Of a DNA stretch of 64,000 bases, positions 39,509 to 49,020 are shown piece after piece. Source of the stretch: Candidatus Thorarchaeota archaeon (GTDB lineage: Archaea; Asgardarchaeota; Thorarchaeia; Thorarchaeales; Thorarchaeaceae); NCBI GenBank assembly GCA_003345545.1, contig PRDH01000019.1, positions 1-64,000 on the forward strand. Direction: 5' to 3'. Made by a program: the position numbers and the translations under genes. Position 1 is the stretch's first letter. Each line of letters opens with the position of its first letter. Under the pieces are notes generated by a model that was not told where the DNA came from, searched no databases, and saw nothing but the letters and a program-made list of their open reading frames with translations.

Positions 39509-39859
39509 CTATAGCTTTTTTCTCTCAGCGTCTGAAACCTCTGGCTCTTCTGACTCAAGCCTGTCCCAATCAGGAGGAGGCTCCAATGAAGTATCTACCT
39601 CTTCAGTAGGTCTTTTGTATTGCTCTACAATCTTGGGGGGCTGCTCCACTTCTTCTCCCCCCTCTTCCTCCTCTGGTTCTTCTAGCCTGAACTCCTTGAC
39701 GAGTTTGCCTTCTTCGATTCTCTCGAGGAGCAATCGAAAGAGTTTCTCAACAACCAAACTACGACCTTTGGCTTCGAACTCGATATTTCCTATTCCGAAT
39801 TCAACTTCAGCATAGTCCGATTTCTTGCCTTTCTTGTCCTTTGAATCGTCCTCCGACAT
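39509..39859 (-). CDS. Small acidic hypothetical protein
   Basis: 116 aa, Glu/Lys-rich. Confidence 0.55.
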   Translation of the reverse strand: MSEDDSKDKKGKKSDYAEVEFGIGNIEFEAKGRSLVVEKLFRLLLERIEEGKLVKEFRLEEPEEEEGGEEVEQPPKIVEQYKRPTEEVDTSLEPPPDWDRLESEEPEVSDAERKKL

Positions 39860-39975
39860 CTTTTCGACCCAAAATGCGTTATACCTTCAGCCTTAATAAA
39901 TCGTGTAGGCATCCTTGAAATATTGGACCTGCCGAAGCATTTTAGAGAGATTGACGCTCATCAACTACTCTCGAG

Positions 39976-40491
39976 GTGGTTCATCTGCCATCGCAACTGG
40001 TTGTCGATATGAATCGATGCACTGGGTGCCGTCTATGCGAGCTTGCCTGCTCTGCAAAGCATGAGGGCAAGTTTCAGCCTAATCTTGCTCGACTGAAGAT
40101 TGTGCGCTATGACGATTTGGGCCTAGATATTCCTAATGTCTGTGGTCCCTGTGAAACTGCGCCCTGCGTCGACATCTGTCCGGTGTATGCCATGCGTCGA
40201 GATCCTATCACCAAGATGACCTTTCTTGATGAGGATAAATGTATTCTATGTAAGTCATGTGTTGGCGCTTGTGTCAACGGGGTTATCCTGCTTGATACCG
40301 TCAGAATGAGAATAATCAAGTGCAACCACTGTGATGGCGCACCTGAGTGTGCAAAAATCTGCCCAACTGGTGCTATTACCTACAGCACTATAACATCTCT
40401 AGCTCCTGCTGATCGCCACGGTAAGATTGTGAGTTACTTGAAAGAGATTGATCGCGTGAGTGCCCCACAAGAAGCAAGTGGAGCTGATTGA
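39976..40491 (+). CDS. 4Fe-4S ferredoxin-type electron carrier (AOR-associated)
   Basis: CTGCRLCELAC, CGPCETAPCVDICPVYAM, CILCKSCVGAC, CNHCDGAPECAKICPTGAI. Confidence 0.92.
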   Translation: MVHLPSQLVVDMNRCTGCRLCELACSAKHEGKFQPNLARLKIVRYDDLGLDIPNVCGPCETAPCVDICPVYAMRRDPITKMTFLDEDKCILCKSCVGACVNGVILLDTVRMRIIKCNHCDGAPECAKICPTGAITYSTITSLAPADRHGKIVSYLKEIDRVSAPQEASGAD

Positions 40492-40493
40492 CG

Positions 40494-42383
40494 ATGGCAA
40501 GTGGCCATATGGGAATGATACTACGTGTCAATCTGACGGAAGGAGAGTTCACCACAGATCCCTTACCCAAGCGGTGGAAGAAGGAGTTCATCGGAGGAGA
40601 CGGTTTCGGGGCAAAGATACTCTTCGAAGAAGTACCCGCACGAATCGATCCACTGAGTGAGAAGAACAAGCTCATTATCGCTACCGGGCCCATCACAGGG
40701 ACTCTATGGCCGATGAGCGGCAGAACCGTATTCATCTCGAAGTCACCGCTAACGGGAATCTGGGGCGAAAGTCATGTGGGGGGATTCCTAGGCCCCGAGC
40801 TCAAGTATGCGGGGTATGATGTGCTTGTCATAGAGGGAATGTCTGAAAAACCGGTCTACATCAGTATTGATGATTCAGACTTGCAGATCAAGGATGCACG
40901 ACAGCTTTGGGGACTGACGACGGACAGACTTACCAGCGCTATCAAAAAGGCACACAATGATCCTGATATTCAAGTTGCAGCAATAGGTCCTGCAGGGGAG
41001 CGACTTGTTCGGTATGCGTCAGTGTTGGTTAACCATGCACGAGCTGCTGGCAGAACAGGCATGGGTGCTGTTCTCGGCAGCAAGAAGGTCAAGGCAATCG
41101 CGATCAGGGGGCATGGTGCTGTCGAAGTCCACGACCATGCCGCATTTGTAGACCTAGCCAAGGAAGCTCACACTAGAGTACGAAGCAATCCTCAAGCCCG
41201 AGAAATGGGCAAGTATGGAACTTGGATACTGACTGCGGTGAAACAAGAGATTGGTGAGTTGCCAACCTATAACCATCAGACTGGGGTCTTTGATGGCTGG
41301 GAGAAGTTAAGCGGTGACTACATTCGCCCCAAGTACACCGTCAGAGACAGGGCCTGTTTCGGCTGCAGTCTTGGCTGCAAGAAGCTCAACTATGTCCGTG
41401 AGGGCCCATTCGCGGGAACTCTCGAGGAGGGTCCTGAATACGAAGGTCTCATGGCATTTGGAAGCTCTCTGGGCGTAGATGATTACGCCACGGCCCTGAG
41501 AGCCAATCAGATTTGCAATAGATATGGACTGGACATAATCTCTGCAGGCGCTTCGATAGGCTTCGCGATAGAGTCGTTTGTCAAGGGCGCAATCACAGCA
41601 AAGGACACAGGTGGTCTTACGCTTCAATGGGGTGACAGGGAACAGATAATCAAACTGCTTCAGATGATTGCTGACAGAGATGGCTTTGGAGACCTCCTTG
41701 CAGAAGGAAGTAAGAGGGCTGCAGAAACCATCGGCCGTGGTACGAATAAGTATGCTATTCATGTAAAAGGTATGGAAGTGTCCGGGCAAGACGGGCGTAC
41801 CCATCGGAGTATCGCCCTAGGACATGCAACGGGTGCCCGCGGTGCGGATCATCTAAGAAGTCTGGTTGTGGTTGATCAATTGGGCTACAAAGACGTAGCG
41901 GCAAGAAGATGGGGAGCTGATAAGCTTCCAGAGATTATCGATCCCTATAATGAGAAGTACAAGGCCAATGCCGTATTCGAATCTGAGAATGCGTACTGCA
42001 TTCGTGACACTTTGATAGTGTGCTGGTACTCAGTTTCATGGCCTCCAATCTTCTGGATGGAGGACTTTGCCAAGATGCTTCCTTTGGCAACTGGTGAGAC
42101 GTACCTCGGCCAAGTGAGAAACCTGACAACGATTGCGGAACGTCAGGTTACCCTAAAGCGCTTATTCAATGCCAGAGAAGGAATCACAAGAAAGGATGAC
42201 CGGCTTCCAGATAGGTTTACCAAAGAACCCATGCCAGATGGTCCCGGGAAGGGGCAGATAGTAAATCTCGATCCTATGCTTGATGACTACTACACTCTCA
42301 GAGGATGGGACGTGGAAACAGGTCTACCAACAGATGAAACGATAAGACGACTATCATTGGAGTGGACAAGAGCCCACTCCTAG
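40494..42383 (+). CDS. aor: Aldehyde:ferredoxin oxidoreductase (tungsten-type AOR family)
   Basis: RVNLTEGEF, GEDGFGAKIL-like GGDGFGAKILFEEVP, GRTGMGAVLGSKKVKAIAIRG, CFGCSLGCKK, EGPEYEGLMAFGSSLGVDD. Confidence 0.95.
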   Translation: MASGHMGMILRVNLTEGEFTTDPLPKRWKKEFIGGDGFGAKILFEEVPARIDPLSEKNKLIIATGPITGTLWPMSGRTVFISKSPLTGIWGESHVGGFLGPELKYAGYDVLVIEGMSEKPVYISIDDSDLQIKDARQLWGLTTDRLTSAIKKAHNDPDIQVAAIGPAGERLVRYASVLVNHARAAGRTGMGAVLGSKKVKAIAIRGHGAVEVHDHAAFVDLAKEAHTRVRSNPQAREMGKYGTWILTAVKQEIGELPTYNHQTGVFDGWEKLSGDYIRPKYTVRDRACFGCSLGCKKLNYVREGPFAGTLEEGPEYEGLMAFGSSLGVDDYATALRANQICNRYGLDIISAGASIGFAIESFVKGAITAKDTGGLTLQWGDREQIIKLLQMIADRDGFGDLLAEGSKRAAETIGRGTNKYAIHVKGMEVSGQDGRTHRSIALGHATGARGADHLRSLVVVDQLGYKDVAARRWGADKLPEIIDPYNEKYKANAVFESENAYCIRDTLIVCWYSVSWPPIFWMEDFAKMLPLATGETYLGQVRNLTTIAERQVTLKRLFNAREGITRKDDRLPDRFTKEPMPDGPGKGQIVNLDPMLDDYYTLRGWDVETGLPTDETIRRLSLEWTRAHS

Positions 42384-42396
42384 TTGGCCCTCACGG

Positions 42397-43356
42397 TCAC
42401 ATTCTGACGTAGTCCACTCGATGTGTTGCTCCGCAGCTTGGACATGCGTATTGGTCTGGCCCCGTCCAATTAATCTTCTCCCAGGACATCGGAGCGTTGC
42501 AGTTCGTACAGTTGTCTTTGATTACAGGCCTAACAAAGACCGTATTAGCTGCTGCACTAGCCGAGCTCGCTTCCATTTCCTGAGTCGTTTCAGTCGCTGT
42601 GTAAGTGGGTCTGACACTGGCGGAGTCACTAGTTTCATACTGACTGAGTGGATGATGGGGCACTATGTAGCTGAAAGGTCTAATCAACCAGTCAAGCTTT
42701 TCCGCTGGAGTGTTACTCCACGCACGAGTCTGCCAAACTCTTACCATATGGTCTTGTCTTGGTACGCGCCCTCTCAATTCGAACTTGCCATTTGTGGCCT
42801 TTATCTTGATCTTGTCTCCTCTGGACTCAAAGGTTTCGACCATGTGGAGTGGGAAGATGAACAACTTCCTGCTCTTTGCATCACTCTGATAGAGTCTGTA
42901 AGTCGTGAGAATGAAGCCCCCCGGATAGTATGTGAACACCTCTTCGCCCTTCAGCCAAGCGAAGGTCTGGTAGAAATGCATCGAGAATGGCTCATGATAT
43001 CCAACGGATATCCATCGATTGTATGGATGGTCGGGATGTACGAAGGGCACACCGCTTACTTCGCATATCTTCCTCTGACCTCCCACATTGAGCCGCTCAA
43101 ACTCCCTTAGACCAAGGGCAGCCCGCATTTCCTCTTTCTTCGGCATAGCTCCAACAAGGTTTACAATTCCATTGGTTACCTTGAACATGGCTGAGTTTGG
43201 AGTGAGCTTGTACTCTTTGATAATATGAAGAGGAAGAGTGACGCATGTCTTTGAGCCGCGACAGAACTGAATCAGTCTATAGTTCGTCACGATATACTCC
43301 TGATGTTGAGCAAGAACTCGCTCATTCTCGACTGGGATGTAGGTCACAAGTGACAT
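42397..43356 (-). CDS. Protein with two PH/GRAM-like segments and a C-terminal zinc ribbon
   Basis: YIVTNYRLIQF...LPLHIIKEY and FILTTYRLYQS...FPLHMVETF duplicated pattern; CTNCNAPMSWEKINWTGPDQYACPSCG. Confidence 0.65.
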   Translation of the reverse strand: MSLVTYIPVENERVLAQHQEYIVTNYRLIQFCRGSKTCVTLPLHIIKEYKLTPNSAMFKVTNGIVNLVGAMPKKEEMRAALGLREFERLNVGGQRKICEVSGVPFVHPDHPYNRWISVGYHEPFSMHFYQTFAWLKGEEVFTYYPGGFILTTYRLYQSDAKSRKLFIFPLHMVETFESRGDKIKIKATNGKFELRGRVPRQDHMVRVWQTRAWSNTPAEKLDWLIRPFSYIVPHHPLSQYETSDSASVRPTYTATETTQEMEASSASAAANTVFVRPVIKDNCTNCNAPMSWEKINWTGPDQYACPSCGATHRVDYVRM

Positions 43357-43449
43357 TGTAGATTACACCTACTACATTGAACTATCTATGAAGGCCACTT
43401 ATCAGAATTAAAACATTGGTTGTACGTGGCCAGAACGTGCAAGGATGCT

Positions 43450-43671
43450 CTATTGTTGTGTTGCACTAGGTATTGATATGTACAAGACATCTTCGAAGCC
43501 CAAAATGCCATGCCCCATTGGGTTCACAAGTCTGACATAGTCATCGTAGACTTCCTCGACTCTTACATTTGGGATTTTTGCGAGCGTATCCTTCTGCATA
43601 TATCTCAAATAGACTGTAAAAGTCTGTCCGGTTGTCTTCAGATCTTGGAATATGCTATGCCAATCCGGCAA
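43450..43671 (-). CDS. Small hypothetical protein
   Basis: 73 aa, directly abuts the DUF123 gene on the same strand. Confidence 0.5.
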   Translation of the reverse strand: MPDWHSIFQDLKTTGQTFTVYLRYMQKDTLAKIPNVRVEEVYDDYVRLVNPMGHGILGFEDVLYISIPSATQQ

Positions 43672-43673
43672 GT

Positions 43674-44201
43674 TCAGATTTCCTCCTTATCTGCAACAAC
43701 ACAGTCTTTACCATTTAACACTTGCTGCTTAGGCGGTCGGAGTGGAATCGTACCATCGCATGTGATTTGTGGCTCGAATTCAAGTTCTTTTAAGACCTTC
43801 ATCAGTGTTTCTTGAGGCCTCTCGATTTTCGGACATTGGAAAACATGGGATATGCAATGGTTTGTGCAGTCACTTGAGCCAAAACCCTTAGGGCCTGGAA
43901 TGCACTCCATATTCTTTTCGAGAGCCTCTGCGATCTTGCACTCTGCTCGACTTGGGCTTTCAACGATGATGGCCGCCTGCAAGAACGCTGTTTCAGATAG
44001 CAGGTAATCAATGTGCCAGTGGATGTTCTTCCGCGATAGAAAGTGTCTTCTGACTCTTCTCTCCAGGCTTGTCGATCCGTTACCCATTGCCGAACCCACA
44101 TACAGCCATGTTCCCTTTGATAATACATGAGTTCCTAGCGACCCAATTGTGACTGATAGGTCAAGTGGGAGCTGCAGTATGAGAACGTATGCTCCCTTCA
44201 T
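43674..44201 (-). CDS. DUF123 (GIY-YIG-like) family protein
   Basis: MKGAYVLILQLP...GTWLYVGSAMGNGSTSLERRVRRHFLSRKNIHWHIDYLL, GFGSSDCTNHCISHVF. Confidence 0.88.
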   Translation of the reverse strand: MKGAYVLILQLPLDLSVTIGSLGTHVLSKGTWLYVGSAMGNGSTSLERRVRRHFLSRKNIHWHIDYLLSETAFLQAAIIVESPSRAECKIAEALEKNMECIPGPKGFGSSDCTNHCISHVFQCPKIERPQETLMKVLKELEFEPQITCDGTIPLRPPKQQVLNGKDCVVADKEEI

Positions 44202-45280
44202 TCTTCTGAGTCACTCTCCATATCTGGGACACTTTTGACAATGGTCTTGATATACTCCAGAGCTTGACCTGTCGTCAGAATTCCTGCCTGCAACTCTCTG
44301 AGAACCCTATTGATTGACGGTCCCATATTCATCCATCCATTTGCGTTAGTGTCAGCAACAAGACGACATCCAAACTGCTTCCGAGAGATACTTCTTCCGT
44401 AGGTTTTCGAAATATGTTCTGTCCTGTGCTTCGTCAGTGACAGTGCTGCAGGAAGATGAATTGTCAATAATCTGCCATTCTCAACGATGGCCTGCCTTCC
44501 TGCGGGTAGCAATTCCCCAGTTACAAGGACTGAGTGATTGCTTTCTGTTGCGTATCTCAGGAAACAGGCAAGAATCAAAGCATGGCATTCTCCGCAGGGG
44601 TGAATCTTACATTCTCTTGCTCGCCGAACTACCTCTGAAGTGGCTTCGTCTTGGGGGATGCGTGTGAGCTTGACGTTAAGATGAGAACACCATTCAACCA
44701 TCTCAGCCATCTCTCTTTGGTCAAGGAATACATGCTGAAGATCAACGACAATCGCCTCCGGCTCGAAGCCACATTCCTTGAGAATGACCAGTGCTGCACT
44801 ACTGTCGATTCCGCCCGAGAATGCAACTGCCACTCTTTCTCCATGACCTATCGATTTTTCGAAGACACAACTCTCCTCTGGGAATTTGAGTTCTTGAGTA
44901 ATCAGTTTTCGGAGTCCCTGCAAAACTGACCAGTGTGCCTCGACACCAGTTGAAGATGTTAGTTCTTCGATACGACGGAGGGTCAATTCGAGTCTGTGCT
45001 TCTTTAGAAGAATTTCATCCGCTCCATAGATTGTGACAGGTTGCATGACACGTTTGGCCAACTCAGCTGCCACCCTTCCCCCGGGACCGAGCAGAAGGCT
45101 CTTTTCTGATCTATCCGACGTGACAATATGGAGACTGCCGTCAGGATGAGCAAACACCTGCCCGATTATTGGACTCACTCCGCGGTCCAATCCAAGCTCA
45201 TCTCTGATGTCTTGTACAAGGGCTAAAATCAGTTCTGGCTTCATTGATTCACTCTTAGATATGTTCCTCATAAGCATCAC
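44198..45280 (-). CDS. PP-loop (adenine nucleotide alpha hydrolase/ATPase) protein with N-terminal extension
   Basis: VAVAFSGGIDSSAALVIL PP-loop, CKIHPCGECHALILACFLRYA, LVTGELLPAGRQ. Confidence 0.82.
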   Translation of the reverse strand: MMLMRNISKSESMKPELILALVQDIRDELGLDRGVSPIIGQVFAHPDGSLHIVTSDRSEKSLLLGPGGRVAAELAKRVMQPVTIYGADEILLKKHRLELTLRRIEELTSSTGVEAHWSVLQGLRKLITQELKFPEESCVFEKSIGHGERVAVAFSGGIDSSAALVILKECGFEPEAIVVDLQHVFLDQREMAEMVEWCSHLNVKLTRIPQDEATSEVVRRARECKIHPCGECHALILACFLRYATESNHSVLVTGELLPAGRQAIVENGRLLTIHLPAALSLTKHRTEHISKTYGRSISRKQFGCRLVADTNANGWMNMGPSINRVLRELQAGILTTGQALEYIKTIVKSVPDMESDSEE

Positions 45281-45329
45281 CCATTGTCGATACGGTCATA
45301 AGGGCAAGAATGTTCACTCATGTGGGAAT

Positions 45330-46277
45330 ATGACTGCCGCAGAGATTATCCCTGGTGTTCATGCTATTCGAGGCAAGTTCGCTGGAGAGTTCGGATTCAT
45401 CGCTAGTTATCTGATAGTTGATGAAGGGGAAGCTCTCGTCATTGATCCAGGCACAGCCGGAGACCCGGGCGAACGAATAGAGAAGGCTCTGAAATCGTTC
45501 GGTCTGAACCATAGAAGTGACCTTATCGGAATAGTCTGCACGCATGGGCATCCTGACCATGTTGGGGGTGCGAACAGACTGAGAAGAGCAACTGGTGCGC
45601 CGATTATGATTCATGAAAAGGATGCTGAGCTGCTTAGAAATCCCCAATCATTTTTCGAGGAGCGTTTGCTGATGGATCGTGCAACACGCCTTTCGATGAA
45701 GCTCGACAAGGGCCCTCTTCGTGTCAATTATCGAGGGTGCGAACCTGACAGTCTACTCTCTGATGGTCAGAATATACAGATAGGGAGCACATCACTTCAA
45801 GTCATACTGACTGGAGGCCACTCAGCTGGACACTGCGTTTTGCATGATGGCAATAGAAAACTCCTCTTTGCAGGCGATGAGGTAAACAACTTCCCTAATG
45901 ACCCCCGAAAATTCTACGTTGACTTGACTGGAAGTCTCGTTTCCAGAATGGCTGCTCTTGAGAGGCTTTCAAAGATGGGCATAGAGCATCTCTTACCCTC
46001 TCATGATGTTCCGTACCTATTCGGTGAAGCTCGTCTGCAATTCGGAGCTGCCAAGGACGGCATTATGCATCTTCAGGATACAGTCCTAACGCACCTTGGA
46101 GATAGGGGTGAGGCAGATGTTGAGCAACTTGTTTTTGATGTGAGGCAGTCCAGAAGTGTGCCTATTCCAGAGAGCCTTGATTCACTAATACAGACAACGA
46201 TTCAAGTGACTCTCCAAGGGCTCGCAGAGGCTGGGCTGGTCAAGTCCCTTGGCAAGGGTGTTTGGACCAAGGTATAG
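45330..46277 (+). CDS. Metallo-beta-lactamase-fold hydrolase with C-terminal winged-helix-like region
   Basis: VCTHGHPDHVGGA, GGHSAGHCVLHD, LLFAGDEV, LLPSHD; ATG at 45330. Confidence 0.9.
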   Translation: MTAAEIIPGVHAIRGKFAGEFGFIASYLIVDEGEALVIDPGTAGDPGERIEKALKSFGLNHRSDLIGIVCTHGHPDHVGGANRLRRATGAPIMIHEKDAELLRNPQSFFEERLLMDRATRLSMKLDKGPLRVNYRGCEPDSLLSDGQNIQIGSTSLQVILTGGHSAGHCVLHDGNRKLLFAGDEVNNFPNDPRKFYVDLTGSLVSRMAALERLSKMGIEHLLPSHDVPYLFGEARLQFGAAKDGIMHLQDTVLTHLGDRGEADVEQLVFDVRQSRSVPIPESLDSLIQTTIQVTLQGLAEAGLVKSLGKGVWTKV

Positions 46278-46328
46278 CCGAGGAGCTACGCGCAAGCTAG
46301 ATTCAAATGAAAGAACACCGGTTCTCAT

Positions 46329-49019
46329 ATGACAGCTAATCCTCAAGATTGTCCATACCTTGGCAGTATTCGGGAGATGGCAAATGTGAGCAGGAAGAGC
46401 AGAAAAGATGTACAAGCGCAGAGTACTGTTGAAGCCATAAGAATGGCCTCTGCTTCAGTGTTGAGCACGACGACTGGCTTAGGCTATCCAGTTGGAAGTG
46501 CAAGAGGCGCTGGAAGCATGCTTGAACAGCATTCCGAAACAGTGTCCATGAGTATTGCACCTCTAATCTTCAACGTGCGTGATACCTTGAACTCGTCTGA
46601 AGGGTTGGAACTGCTCTCTATTGAGTGGAATCTCGAGAGAACTCCCGGCCCCGGAGTCTTGCCGGAACAGCTCATTGTTGTAGGCGGTTCTGAAGGTGGC
46701 GTCGGTTCTCACGTCTGTGTCCTGTGCTGGGAAAGGGGTGTCGTAGACCCGTTCAGGATAGATCAGTATGTGAAGGTCATCGCCAAGAAACTTGGCGATA
46801 TAGAGGCCGCTGTCATCAACAATGATCTCAACTACGACCTCGATGGCCTATCCGTTATCCGACGTTTTGCTGACCGCCTAAACAGCGTCTTGTTCGTAGA
46901 CATGCTTGACAGGCGTTTTCAGGGTACATGGGATTCACTTCAAGTCAAAGATGAACAGATGGCTGTCGAAGCCATCGCGAAAATGTCAACGTATGATGAT
47001 TTTACGCTTGTTCCTCCAGGCCTAAAGATCGCTCGGCGCAATAGCCTTGAATTCAGGCTGCCGTCGTCGTCTAAGGAAGATTTCTTGGATCAGTTTCAAC
47101 ATCGAGTATTGACTCCCAGCGCAATAGAGATGCTGACAAAGACAGTCCCTGAAACAGGACAAGCAATACTTAACGAGTTGAATACCTATGCATATGCGAG
47201 GGAGGAGGCTGATGTTGCCGAGGGGACAATCTCAGTTCTGAAAGAATACCTCAAGAGAGACACCGTGAAGCTGTCAGACCTCCAGTCCATTAAGAAAGCA
47301 ACAGGTGAGTTTGTCGGTCATCTCAATGATACCGTCGACTCGCTTGAGTCAATTGTTGATCAACACTCGAACTCTGGGAAGGCTTTGACTATTGCAGGAC
47401 ATAGAGACGCTCTTCTTTCAGATATTGATGCAAACCACGAACGATTCGATGGTATCAATGGCACACTTGCTCACATGCTAATTGTTCAAATCATGAAGTC
47501 TATTGGGCGCGAATCATTTGGAGTGGAGGATATTCGTGCATGGCAACTACGAAGCGCTCTAAGCTATGCCATTGCATATGCAAAGAGAGTTGCACAGTAC
47601 TTTGCTGAGGAACTCGATCACTACCTGATTGCTTCTGCCGCAAGAAAGGCATTCTTTGTCGCGCTCCGTGATTTTCGTCAAGAAACCGTACAGGTTGGAA
47701 TGGATTCAACTGACCTGATGCTTTTCGAGAAGTTCTATGCTGAGGTTCAATCTCAGCTCAATGCATCCTTCTCGAGAAAATCGTACCAAGGTGTGCAGTA
47801 TCATGATTTCATTCAGCTAATGGACACGATTACGCGGGAAATAATCGAAACCTTCAGGCATATCGATGTATGGAATCTAATCAATTTCTCCGACGTTGCG
47901 GATATTGCTCGTTCTGAGATACAAAAGAGACATGCAGGCCAGTCAAGTGACGGAGCTCTAATGTCGGATGGCAATGCGCTCATGAGCCTACTGAACGCGT
48001 TTCAGAACACTGTTTCTGATATTATCCCTGATGTGGCCGACACTATTCTATCAAAATCTCTTATTCGAAAGATGATTGAGAAGATTAGGTCTGATGGCAC
48101 AGGTCTGGGTAATGAATTGGCATCTGCGATTGAAAGTGTCGGCGAGAAGTCCCAGGAGTGGAAAAGAGAGGCTGTGGCCTGGGTAGAAGGCTTTCGAGAT
48201 AGTGTAGACCCCACACAATCCACCCCCGTGAGTCTGCTTGCGCTGTTGCAGTATATCCATGAGCTATTGGACCAAGTGGTATCACCAAGTGCAATGGCTG
48301 ATCGAGTAAAGGCAGAGGCTGACGCGAAAGAAGCTGTCTACCAAGCCAAAGTCAATGATTGGCAATTCGCCTGTAAAGAAATCGAAAAGGAGAATGTGTC
48401 AATTCGACAACGAAACAACAGACGTGAGGAGCTCATTGCAGAAGCCACAAGGCAGTTTGAAATGGAGATGTCTGCATTTGAGCAGCAAGTCCGTGATTAT
48501 CAAGAAAAGGTTGAGCAGAGAGAGTCTCTGGCAGCAAGTGCAGCTGGAGCGCAGGTTACATTACCAGCATTACCTCTGGAACCAGTTCGTCCTTCTCCTC
48601 TAGGGCCGCGAGTTGACAAAATAAGAGGAAACAATCCAACTGAGCTTGAGAAATCCTTCCCGCCTGAACCGCAACCTGAACCAACACTTCGTTACTACAC
48701 TGAGTTGCGAGACCTTCTATACGATAAGCTGAGTGAGATGAAAGAACGTGAAAAGAGCATGGAAGAGACATTTGCTCGGAGAGTCTTACGGCTTCAGGCA
48801 GAAGGCATGGGCGCCATTGGAGAGATTGACATCAATATCGGTGATGATTTTCTGCAGCATCTGATGGACTCGCGAATTCGTACTCTGGGCAGGCTACTTC
48901 CTCGTATCTCTCGCGTTTTCTTGAGGAATCCGAAGATACCAGGCCTCCTCTATCTTGTATCATATGCGTACTATAAAGAGGGTTTGACTATGTCGATTGG
49001 GAGCACGTTTCTGAGGTGA
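46329..49019 (+). CDS. Large orphan protein with C-terminal coiled coil
   Basis: 896 aa uninterrupted ORF; no family recognised; predicted coiled coil and Pro-rich region in C-terminal third. Confidence 0.85.
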   Translation: MTANPQDCPYLGSIREMANVSRKSRKDVQAQSTVEAIRMASASVLSTTTGLGYPVGSARGAGSMLEQHSETVSMSIAPLIFNVRDTLNSSEGLELLSIEWNLERTPGPGVLPEQLIVVGGSEGGVGSHVCVLCWERGVVDPFRIDQYVKVIAKKLGDIEAAVINNDLNYDLDGLSVIRRFADRLNSVLFVDMLDRRFQGTWDSLQVKDEQMAVEAIAKMSTYDDFTLVPPGLKIARRNSLEFRLPSSSKEDFLDQFQHRVLTPSAIEMLTKTVPETGQAILNELNTYAYAREEADVAEGTISVLKEYLKRDTVKLSDLQSIKKATGEFVGHLNDTVDSLESIVDQHSNSGKALTIAGHRDALLSDIDANHERFDGINGTLAHMLIVQIMKSIGRESFGVEDIRAWQLRSALSYAIAYAKRVAQYFAEELDHYLIASAARKAFFVALRDFRQETVQVGMDSTDLMLFEKFYAEVQSQLNASFSRKSYQGVQYHDFIQLMDTITREIIETFRHIDVWNLINFSDVADIARSEIQKRHAGQSSDGALMSDGNALMSLLNAFQNTVSDIIPDVADTILSKSLIRKMIEKIRSDGTGLGNELASAIESVGEKSQEWKREAVAWVEGFRDSVDPTQSTPVSLLALLQYIHELLDQVVSPSAMADRVKAEADAKEAVYQAKVNDWQFACKEIEKENVSIRQRNNRREELIAEATRQFEMEMSAFEQQVRDYQEKVEQRESLAASAAGAQVTLPALPLEPVRPSPLGPRVDKIRGNNPTELEKSFPPEPQPEPTLRYYTELRDLLYDKLSEMKEREKSMEETFARRVLRLQAEGMGAIGEIDINIGDDFLQHLMDSRIRTLGRLLPRISRVFLRNPKIPGLLYLVSYAYYKEGLTMSIGSTFLR

Positions 49020-49020
49020 T

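Noticed and set aside
39976-42383. Ferredoxin-AOR pair considered as novel
   Set aside because: This pairing is a well-known arrangement for AOR-family enzymes.
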